DNA from: Calditerrivibrio nitroreducens
GTDB lineage: Bacteria > Chrysiogenota > Deferribacteres > Deferribacterales > Calditerrivibrionaceae
NCBI GenBank assembly: GCA_002878065.1
Contig: PNIN01000039.1
Span: 1 to 51,529 of the forward strand
Direction of reading: 5' to 3'
DNA: 51,529 nucleotides
Positions 44,230 to 51,529 of the stretch are shown piece after piece. Position 1 is the stretch's first letter; every line of letters begins with the position of its first letter. The notes beneath the pieces are model-generated. The model was not told the origin of the DNA and ran no database searches. It saw only the letters and a program-made list of their open reading frames with translations. The position numbers were made by a program, and so were the translations under genes.

Positions 44230-44832
44230 CTAAACAAATCTATATTTCAACCCTTTTTCGAATTCTATAATTTTGTCCATGTTTTTCAATAGTTCACCCA
44301 GACTATCGTATGTGCCGTCAATCAAAGCCTTTCTGGCACTTTCTTTTATTTCGATGTTGTAAGTGTTGTTTCCCACCACCAGGGTTTTATTTTCAATGTC
44401 GATCAAACATTCAATAGATGGATTATTTGCTATAATTTCCGAAATCTCTTTTATCTTTTCTTTTGGAAGTGTAGCGCACACTATCCCCAGTGTTAATGAA
44501 TTGCCGTAAAATATCTCTGCAAAACTTTCAGCAATAATTGCCTGGAATCCGGCTCTTTTTATGGACTGTGGGGCATGCTCTCTGGAGGATCCACAGCCAA
44601 AATTGTTTCCACTGAGGATTATGTTGGCACCTTTGTATTTTGGGTCGTTCATGGGGTGATTTTTGGGAGTACCATCGTTTTCAAATCTCTCATCATAAAA
44701 AGCAAATTCCCCGATCCCATCAAAAGTGACACATTTTAGATACCTTGCGGGTATAATTCTATCGGTATCTATATCGTCACCTATGATAGGTATTATTCTT
44801 CCCTTTACTGTTTTTATTGGATCTATACCCAT
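44230..44832 (-). CDS. leuD: 3-isopropylmalate dehydratase small subunit
   Basis: The swivel subunit of isopropylmalate isomerase in leucine synthesis. The 200 aa include DDIDTDRIIPARYL, the substrate loop NNFGCGSSREHAP and FAEIFYGNSLTLGI. It follows leuC by 13 bp with an AAGGAG site. The length falls between the archaeal-type (about 165) and E. coli (201) forms. Homoaconitase-type use is possible but leucine synthesis is the simplest reading. Confidence 0.93.
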   Translation of the reverse strand: MGIDPIKTVKGRIIPIIGDDIDTDRIIPARYLKCVTFDGIGEFAFYDERFENDGTPKNHPMNDPKYKGANIILSGNNFGCGSSREHAPQSIKRAGFQAIIAESFAEIFYGNSLTLGIVCATLPKEKIKEISEIIANNPSIECLIDIENKTLVVGNNTYNIEIKESARKALIDGTYDSLGELLKNMDKIIEFEKGLKYRFV

Positions 44833-44845
44833 AGTAATCTCCTTT

Positions 44846-46237
44846 TTACTTTATTGAAAAGATTTCTCTTGGATCAGCCACTGCGCCGGCAATTGCTGAT
44901 GCTGCAGCAGTCAACGGGCTTGCCAGTATCGTTCTGCCGGTGGAGGATCCCTGTCTACCTTTAAAATTTCTGTTTGAAGTGGATACTGAGATCTGATCCC
45001 CCACAAGTTTATCCGGATTCATTGCAAGGCACATAGAGCAACCCGGAAGCCTCCATTCAAATCCAGCTTCAATAAAAATTTTATCAAGACCTTCCGCTTC
45101 AGCCTGCTTCTTGATGGTATAAGAACCAGGTACGACTATAGCTTTCACACCTTTTGCAACCTTATGTCCTTTTAAAAACATGGCCGCCTCTCTTAAGTCT
45201 TCCAACCTTCCGTTTGTGCAACTACCTATAAATACCACATCTATTTTTGTCCCTTTTATCTTCTGTCCAGGTTTAAATTTCATGTATTCAAGGGCTTCTC
45301 TCACAGAATCAGAGTTATCTTCGGGTATACTTTCGGAAATCCCTATACACTGTTCAGGGGTTATTCCCCATGTCACCATTGGCTCCAACGATGAAATATC
45401 AAACTTAACCAGATCATCGTATTCAGCGTCTGGATCAGATTTTATACTTTCCCAATATTTGATTCTTTCATCCCAATCGGCACCTTTGGGAGCATATGGT
45501 TTCCCTTTAAGGTATTCGTAGGTAGTTTCATCAGGGTTGATATATCCTACCCTTGCACCGCCTTCTATTGCCATGTTGCAAATGGTCATTCTTGCTTCCA
45601 TGGATAATCTTTTGATTACTTCGCCAGCAAATTCGTAGGCATAACCAATTCCGCCATTAACCCCGAGTTTCCTTATTATATGTAATATTATATCTTTGGA
45701 GTAAACCCCTTTTGGTAGATCTCCTTTTAGATCGATTTTTCTAACTTTAAAACTGTTTAGAGCCATTGTTTGGGTGGCAAGGACATCCCTGACCTGACTT
45801 GTGCCTATGCCAAATGCAATAGCACCAAAGGCACCATGGGTGGCGGTGTGGGAGTCTCCGCAGGCTACTGTGATACCGGGCTGTGTGAGACCCAATTCTG
45901 GCCCCACAATATGTACAACCCCCTGGTAACCAGTCTCTGGACTGAAAAATTTTATCCCAAAGTCTTTTGTATTTTTTTCTATAGCCTGCATCATCTCCTC
46001 TGCAAGAGGATCAGCAAAAGGTCTCTTTATATCGTCGGTTGGGATGATGTGGTCACACGTGGCAAACGTTCTTTCCGGGAAGAGAACTTTAAGCCCAAGC
46101 TCCCTAAGCATAGAAAAGGCCTGTGGGCTTGTAACTTCATGGATGAGATGAAGTCCTATAAACAGCTGAGTTCTCCCGCCCGGTAATTTTGCAACTTCAT
46201 GTAGCTGCCAAACTTTATTGAAAAGATTTTTCCCCAT
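44846..46237 (-). CDS. leuC: 3-isopropylmalate dehydratase large subunit
   Basis: The aconitase-like catalytic subunit isomerising 2- to 3-isopropylmalate. The 463 aa carry the cluster cysteines in IGSCTNGR and [10 protein letters not shown], the active-site [12 protein letters not shown], and the C-terminal [19 protein letters not shown] precedes ATG 46237. It is transcribed away from groES. I see no T-box or attenuator in the about 120 nt before it. Confidence 0.96.
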   Translation of the reverse strand: MGKNLFNKVWQLHEVAKLPGGRTQLFIGLHLIHEVTSPQAFSMLRELGLKVLFPERTFATCDHIIPTDDIKRPFADPLAEEMMQAIEKNTKDFGIKFFSPETGYQGVVHIVGPELGLTQPGITVACGDSHTATHGAFGAIAFGIGTSQVRDVLATQTMALNSFKVRKIDLKGDLPKGVYSKDIILHIIRKLGVNGGIGYAYEFAGEVIKRLSMEARMTICNMAIEGGARVGYINPDETTYEYLKGKPYAPKGADWDERIKYWESIKSDPDAEYDDLVKFDISSLEPMVTWGITPEQCIGISESIPEDNSDSVREALEYMKFKPGQKIKGTKIDVVFIGSCTNGRLEDLREAAMFLKGHKVAKGVKAIVVPGSYTIKKQAEAEGLDKIFIEAGFEWRLPGCSMCLAMNPDKLVGDQISVSTSNRNFKGRQGSSTGRTILASPLTAAASAIAGAVADPREIFSIK

Positions 46238-46361
46238 ATCGTATACCTCAGTCTGTTATTTTTATGTGTTAACAGTAGACTATTTTTTTGAATTTGTAAA
46301 GTTTAATGTGATTTAAAATTGTAAAGTATCATAAAAATAATTAGGTCGATTAAAAAAACTC

Positions 46362-46391
46362 TTGATTTTTTTCTGAAGAGTTATATATATA
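46362..46391 (+). promoter_or_regulatory. Promoter of groES-groEL
   Basis: TTGATT (46362-46367) is followed at 16-18 nt by overlapping TATATA elements (46384-46391). It lies directly before a CIRCE-like repeat, the usual arrangement. Confidence 0.5.
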
Positions 46392-46398
46392 AAAACTG

Positions 46399-46425
46399 TT
46401 AGCACTTAGCTTTGATAACTGCCAA
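46399..46425 (+). promoter_or_regulatory. Degenerate CIRCE operator (HrcA site)
   Basis: TTAGCACTT, a 9-nt spacer, then AACTGCCAA. Against TTAGCACTC-N9-GAGTGCTAA, 8 of 9 left and 6 of 9 right positions match, with the exact spacing. It is located between the promoter and the groES ribosome site. HrcA control is plausible; hrcA itself is not in the window. Confidence 0.6.
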
Positions 46426-46460
46426 CAAAAAAATTAAAATAAAATAATAAGGAGGTCTTA

Positions 46461-46754
46461 ATGGCAAGTATTAAACCATTGCAGGACAGAGTATTAGTAA
46501 AAAGACTTGAGGCAGAGGAAAAAACAGCTTCCGGTATCATTATTCCGGACACAGCAAAAGAGAAACCACAAGAAGGTGAAGTAATTGCAACAGGACCTGG
46601 TAAAGTCCTTGAAAATGGTACAAGAATTGAGTTGACAGTTAAGCCAGGTGACAAGATTCTTTTCAGCAAATATGCTGGTACAGAAGTAAAAATCGACGGT
46701 GTTGAGTATCTCATAATGAGAGAAGATGACATTTTAGGTATTATCAATAAATAA
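46461..46754 (+). CDS. groES: Co-chaperonin GroES
   Basis: The 97-aa lid protein of the GroEL chamber: [26 protein letters not shown], a mobile loop and [14 protein letters not shown] at the end. Strong AAGGAGG site. It is the first gene of the operon under the CIRCE-like operator and is separated from groEL by 15 bp. Confidence 0.99.
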   Translation: MASIKPLQDRVLVKRLEAEEKTASGIIIPDTAKEKPQEGEVIATGPGKVLENGTRIELTVKPGDKILFSKYAGTEVKIDGVEYLIMREDDILGIINK

Positions 46755-48395
<1,641 letters not shown>

Positions 48396-48414
48396 TATAA
48401 AAAAGCCGGCTATT

Positions 48415-49032
48415 TTATTTGTTATTCTTAAGCTGTTTTAATATATTATCTGTCATTTCGGAAACAATTTCATCCAGAAGTTTATCTGCAGATTTAGCGG
48501 CAATTTCTACCTTCATCATGCTTTTGGGTTTTCTATCACCGGCGTTGATGGCTTTTGAATCTTTCATCCTTTCAGCCCCCCACACAACTTCACCTGTTTC
48601 AATATTAATAATCTTTGCAGTAATGTGTACTTTTGAGTATAAAACTAAATTGTCATCGTATCTTCTTTTCTCTTCAAATGAAAAGACTGCTCCAGACATA
48701 AAGTACTGAGCACCAAGTTGTCTAATCTTGATTTTGGATTTTTCATCCAAACCCCCAAGCGTGTCTAGATTACCCTGAAAGCCGATCTCTTCAAAAATTT
48801 TATTTATATTGCTTCTGTCAATTATTTTAAATTTTTTTGTCTGAACTATCTCCACAGAAAATTTTTCTGCTACTTTTTCACCAATATTTGCAGGTAGACC
48901 TGTGGTTTTAAAATTCAGAATGGCAAGGGTAGCTGAATTTTGTATTTTAAAGTTATCAGATACGTTTACCTTATTTATACTTTCAGCACAAGCTACTAAA
49001 AACAGCAACAAAATAAGAAGCAAATTTCGCAT
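48415..49032 (-). CDS. CsgG/LpoB-like lipoprotein
   Basis: A 205-aa lipoprotein: signal peptide with lipobox LVAC at its end (MRNLLLILLLFLVACAES). The mature part has the CsgG/LpoB pattern, namely ATLAILNFKT, an EKFSVEIVQTKKFKIIDRSNI block, GAQYFMSGAVFSFEE and INIETGEVVWGAER. LpoB-type proteins activate peptidoglycan synthases and CsgG forms secretion pores; which applies is open. ATG 49032 has GGGGGTTACT upstream; the in-frame ATG at 49044 precedes it and is rejected. Confidence 0.78.
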   Translation of the reverse strand: MRNLLLILLLFLVACAESINKVNVSDNFKIQNSATLAILNFKTTGLPANIGEKVAEKFSVEIVQTKKFKIIDRSNINKIFEEIGFQGNLDTLGGLDEKSKIKIRQLGAQYFMSGAVFSFEEKRRYDDNLVLYSKVHITAKIINIETGEVVWGAERMKDSKAINAGDRKPKSMMKVEIAAKSADKLLDEIVSEMTDNILKQLKNNK

Positions 49033-49049
49033 AGTAACCCCCATAAAAA

Positions 49050-49078
49050 GAGATAACCTTAAAACAAATAAAAAGCAA
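49050..49078 (-). promoter_or_regulatory. Candidate promoter of the lipoprotein gene
   Basis: On the minus strand TTGCTT (49073-49078) and TATCTC (49050-49055) are 17 nt apart. Confidence 0.35.
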
Positions 49079-49667
49079 GAGGATAGTTCTTTGCCTTAGC
49101 CCTATTTTTTGCCCATAAGTATGGATTAGGGTGGAAAAATGGAAGGCAGAAACAATTTAGCATTAACAATTTGGTTTGGCAGAAACTAGCACAAGGTGCG
49201 CAATTTTCTTATTATAGTAAGGGAGAATATTTTTTTGACAAATACAGGATATATTTTAACAGGTAAAGCATTGAAATATATTTTGGTTTTTTTAAACTCA
49301 AAATTGAATGAATTTGTATATGAAAAGCTGAAAAGCCGGAATCCTTTTCTACAATTTCATATAAAATAAATTACCCCCAGTTTATTTTTATAGTGCTTTT
49401 TTTTTGGTGAAATCATAATACAACATTATGGAGGGTTTTATAAACATAAAATGTTGAAAATACAGATTCAAATTGATGCATAATTAGAAATGGATTTATC
49501 TAAATGATTAGCAATTTTTTATTTGCTTTTTATAATAATGAGTTAAAATTACCTATGCCCAGTAAGTCTTTTTGGTAAACTTTGAATTTGACATGACGGC
49601 TACGATCCTAAAGTTTGTTTTTTATTATACAAGATTTACTACTTACATAAACTTTGAAGCAGTATCT
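49079..49667. other. Gene-free AT-rich region left of the AAA/nuclease gene
   Basis: About 590 bp with no supported reading frame, tRNA or terminator. Two short blocks resemble sequence on the other side of the AAA/nuclease gene: 49102-49118 (CTATTTTTTGCCCATAA) and about 49434-49473. The rest is low-complexity T-rich sequence. It may be decayed mobile or repeat DNA. Confidence 0.4.
49434..49473. repeat. Degenerate direct repeat, left copy
   Basis: About 30 of 40 nt, ungapped, match 51470-51509. The best shared core is AAACATAA followed by TTGAAAATA and TCAAAT. AT-rich composition weakens the significance. Confidence 0.35.
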
Positions 49668-51200
49668 TTAAACCCTTTTCCACTCGAAATTTACAATATT
49701 CTTCTCTTCAGAGCTTAATTCAATCCCAACTAAATAGATTTCTTTATCACCATTTAAATATTTCTCATAGTATCTTTTTTCTTTGATTTGCTCCAATGCT
49801 TCACCTGTTTTACCATCCACTTTAAACTCTATAACGTATATCTTATCTGACACAAATACCGTTAAATCAATTCTACCCTTGTTGGTCACATCCTCACTTA
49901 TTAAGTCTAATCCCAGGGACATAAGATAGGCATATATCACACTGGCGTAAAAGCCTTCGTATAGCTTTAGTTCGTTGTTTGTATAATTGGTGTATGGAAT
50001 TGATGAAAAGAGGGTCTTAAGATTATCTCTTATCACATCAAGATCCCCATTGTAAAAAGCATCATAACTCTGATTTTGAATATCATTAGCTTCCCGATAG
50101 TTAAAGAGGTATCTGAGAATATAATCATTTAACGATATCTGGACTTCAAGATTCGGTATTTTAAGCTTGTATCCTATACCTCTGGGGCTCTGGATTACCT
50201 TCTCAATTGTAATATAACCTGACTGAAATAAAAGCACTTCTAAATCTATATTCTCTACGTCAAAGCTGGATAATATCTTATCATCTAGGGTAAGATTTGT
50301 GAGGTTTGGTAGAAAATAGTTTCTTTCTTTTATAAGCTTTATCAAAAAAGATGGTGTACCGGTTTCAAACCAGTAGTTTCTAAATAAAAATTCATTGCTG
50401 ATAAATTGTAAAATGTCAAAGGGATTATAAAGATTATCTTTTAAAAAGTTATATCCATTGTACCATCTCTTTACCTTATCCATATCCACATCAACAAAAT
50501 AGTCTTTAAAGCTTGTCTCAATGTCCCTCTGGGTATAACCACAGATATTGCCGTACTTTGGATTAAGCGATATATCCGTAAGCATATTAAGCCCGCTAAA
50601 TATCGATGCCTTTGAAAATTTACTCACACCTGTCAGAAATGCAAAGCGTATATAAGCATCATTATCTTTTATGATTGAATATAGACCTCTTAGAAATTCC
50701 CTGTTTATTTTTGCCTGCTCAACATTCTCAATTACATCCAGTATCGGCTTATCGTATTCGTCTATTAAAATGATAACCTTTTTACCATACTTTTTATAAG
50801 CCTTATGTATTAGATCCCTGAAACAGCTACCAGGATCTGTTGTATTATCACAACTTATTCCTAAATTTTCCTGGTTTAACTTAAATATATCAATGGCAAC
50901 CTGTTTTACGCTTTCAAGCGTCTGCAAATCACCTGCCCAGCTTATCTTGATAACTGGATATTTCTCATCCCAATTCCATTTATCGTAGATGTATAATCCT
51001 TCGAAAAGCTTCTTATTCCCCTCAAATAACTCTTTTAATGTGTCAAGAAATAAAGACTTACCAAATCTGCGGGGGCGGGAGAGGAATACGTAGGTGAAAT
51101 TATTAACCAGATCAAACGCTTCTTGGGTTTTATCAACATAGATATAACCTTCTTCCCTTATTTTACTGAAAGTCTGTATCCCTATCGGCAATTTTTTCAT
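49668..51200 (-). CDS. AAA-ATPase-like / PD-(D/E)XK nuclease-like protein
   Basis: A 510-aa protein of the widespread AAA_ATPase-like plus PDDEXK_9 (DUF1703-type) architecture. The N-terminal part has YVDKTQ, the P-loop RPRRFGKSLFLDTL (about residues 41-54) and the Walker B-like VIILIDEYDKPI. The C-terminal part has a nuclease-like D...EFK signature (GRIDLTVFVSDKIYVIEFKVDG). The biological role of this family is unknown; it is often multicopy in anaerobes. It is monocistronic, with a consensus promoter and a CCGGAG ribosome site, and is flanked by gene-poor repeats. Confidence 0.88.
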   Translation of the reverse strand: MKKLPIGIQTFSKIREEGYIYVDKTQEAFDLVNNFTYVFLSRPRRFGKSLFLDTLKELFEGNKKLFEGLYIYDKWNWDEKYPVIKISWAGDLQTLESVKQVAIDIFKLNQENLGISCDNTTDPGSCFRDLIHKAYKKYGKKVIILIDEYDKPILDVIENVEQAKINREFLRGLYSIIKDNDAYIRFAFLTGVSKFSKASIFSGLNMLTDISLNPKYGNICGYTQRDIETSFKDYFVDVDMDKVKRWYNGYNFLKDNLYNPFDILQFISNEFLFRNYWFETGTPSFLIKLIKERNYFLPNLTNLTLDDKILSSFDVENIDLEVLLFQSGYITIEKVIQSPRGIGYKLKIPNLEVQISLNDYILRYLFNYREANDIQNQSYDAFYNGDLDVIRDNLKTLFSSIPYTNYTNNELKLYEGFYASVIYAYLMSLGLDLISEDVTNKGRIDLTVFVSDKIYVIEFKVDGKTGEALEQIKEKRYYEKYLNGDKEIYLVGIELSSEEKNIVNFEWKRV

Positions 51201-51234
51201 TATTTGCTCCGGATTATCATACTTGATGCAAATA

Positions 51235-51262
51235 ATTATAGTCTAATATGATAAATTGTCAA
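51235..51262 (-). promoter_or_regulatory. Perfect consensus promoter of the AAA/nuclease gene
   Basis: On the minus strand TTGACA (51257-51262) and TATAAT (51235-51240) are exact and 16 nt apart. The leader would be about 27 nt. Confidence 0.7.
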
Positions 51263-51280
51263 ATGTAAGTTATTAAAAAG

Positions 51281-51347
51281 TTCAACGCTCAATGTTCTAC
51301 GTTTTAACGGTTTTCGGTTTGGTTTCCGGATTCCGATTCCCGATTCG
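51281..51347. repeat. Degenerate heptanucleotide tandem repeats
   Basis: The stretch splits into 7-nt-like units: TTCAACG, CTCAATG, TTCTACG, then TTTTCGG, TTTCCGG, ATTCCG, ATTCCCG, ATTCG. Two unit families follow each other. It lies in non-coding DNA. Confidence 0.5.
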
Positions 51348-51469
51348 TGTATTCACACTATTTTTGCCCTTAATCCAGCATACGCATCGGCAAATCTACG
51401 TGTTTGCTCATAGATGAATCATCAGGACAGACACACAGGCCTACCTCTACTTTTTTTCATTATTCTAGA

Positions 51470-51509
51470 GGCTCTTACAAACATAACTTATTGAAAATAG
51501 ACGATCAAA
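51470..51509. repeat. Degenerate direct repeat, right copy
   Basis: Partner of the copy at 49434-49473; the pair brackets the AAA/nuclease gene in direct orientation. Confidence 0.35.
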
Positions 51510-51529
51510 TCATAAAAATGAGGTGATGC

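Larger units (their letters stand above)
51263..51529. other. Gene-free end of the window
   Basis: Apart from the heptamer-like repeats and the right copy of the degenerate flank repeat (about 51470-51509), I see no gene in this stretch. A conserved-looking 20-codon open stretch on the minus strand near 51355-51415 is preceded by two stop codons and has no start. Confidence 0.4.

Noticed and set aside
48401-48420. GCCGGC with flanking A and T runs after groEL as a terminator
   Set aside because: The palindrome has no loop, so no stable hairpin of terminator type can form.
51355-51415. Minus-strand open stretch reading FIYEQTRRFADAYAGL and onward
   Set aside because: Only about 20 codons, preceded by two in-frame TGA codons and without a start; possibly a gene remnant but not supportable.

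Overview
The window is about 51.5 kb of AT-rich, gene-dense bacterial chromosome. It carries 44 protein-coding genes that I support and one tRNA. The organism looks like a Gram-negative (diderm), probably anaerobic and thermophilic bacterium, and the gene set fits the Deferribacteres (Calditerrivibrio/Deferribacter-like). That placement is inferred from protein content and general sequence feel and was not searched. Supporting points are an Omp85 protein next to TamB, the futalosine route to menaquinone (MqnC), pyruvate phosphate dikinase, a two-subunit-type glycyl-tRNA synthetase, and a dehydratase/activase pair of the double-cubane type. There are no rRNA genes, CRISPR arrays, transposases or prophage genes.

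Layout. 1-6.5 kb (minus strand): ilvA-dnaA-dnaN-recF-gyrB, the replication-initiation cluster, with ilvA overlapping dnaA. 6.5-7.9 kb (plus): a bacterioferritin-type protein under a Fur-box-like palindrome, then a DUF155/RMD1 protein. 7.9-20.5 kb (minus): mqnC, a GAF histidine kinase, uvrA, an N-acetylmuramoyl-L-alanine amidase, tamB and tamA, almost all overlapping. 20.6-28.9 kb (plus): tRNA-Val, a small exported coiled-coil protein, glyS-ppdK, a pair that looks like a split RdgC, and a histidine kinase/response regulator pair. 28.9-37.5 kb (minus): rlmH, a DksA-like factor and gpmI; sulP alone; gltX-der-aminotransferase. 37.5-42 kb (plus): a diguanylate cyclase, two unknown small genes, and an operon of unknown protein, double-cubane-type dehydratase subunit and activase. 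41.9-46.2 kb (minus): rplU-rpmA-obgE and leuC-leuD-yqhA. 46.4-48.4 kb (plus): groES-groEL with a degenerate CIRCE. 48.4-51.5 kb (minus): a CsgG/LpoB-like lipoprotein and a solitary AAA/PD-(D/E)XK protein in gene-poor flanks carrying degenerate repeats.

Most genes are housekeeping. Four points stand out. (1) The three-gene operon at 39.9-42.0 kb, whose enzyme substrate is unknown. (2) The split RdgC-like pair. (3) Intrinsic terminators sitting 5-20 nt upstream of the next start codon at three places. (4) Several genes whose -10 element lies so close to the start codon that leaderless or near-leaderless mRNAs are predicted. No CRISPR-like, toxin-antitoxin or phage-defence island was recognised, and no cluster of DnaA boxes was found near dnaA. 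All start choices, promoters and family names are from reading the sequence; no database search was possible.
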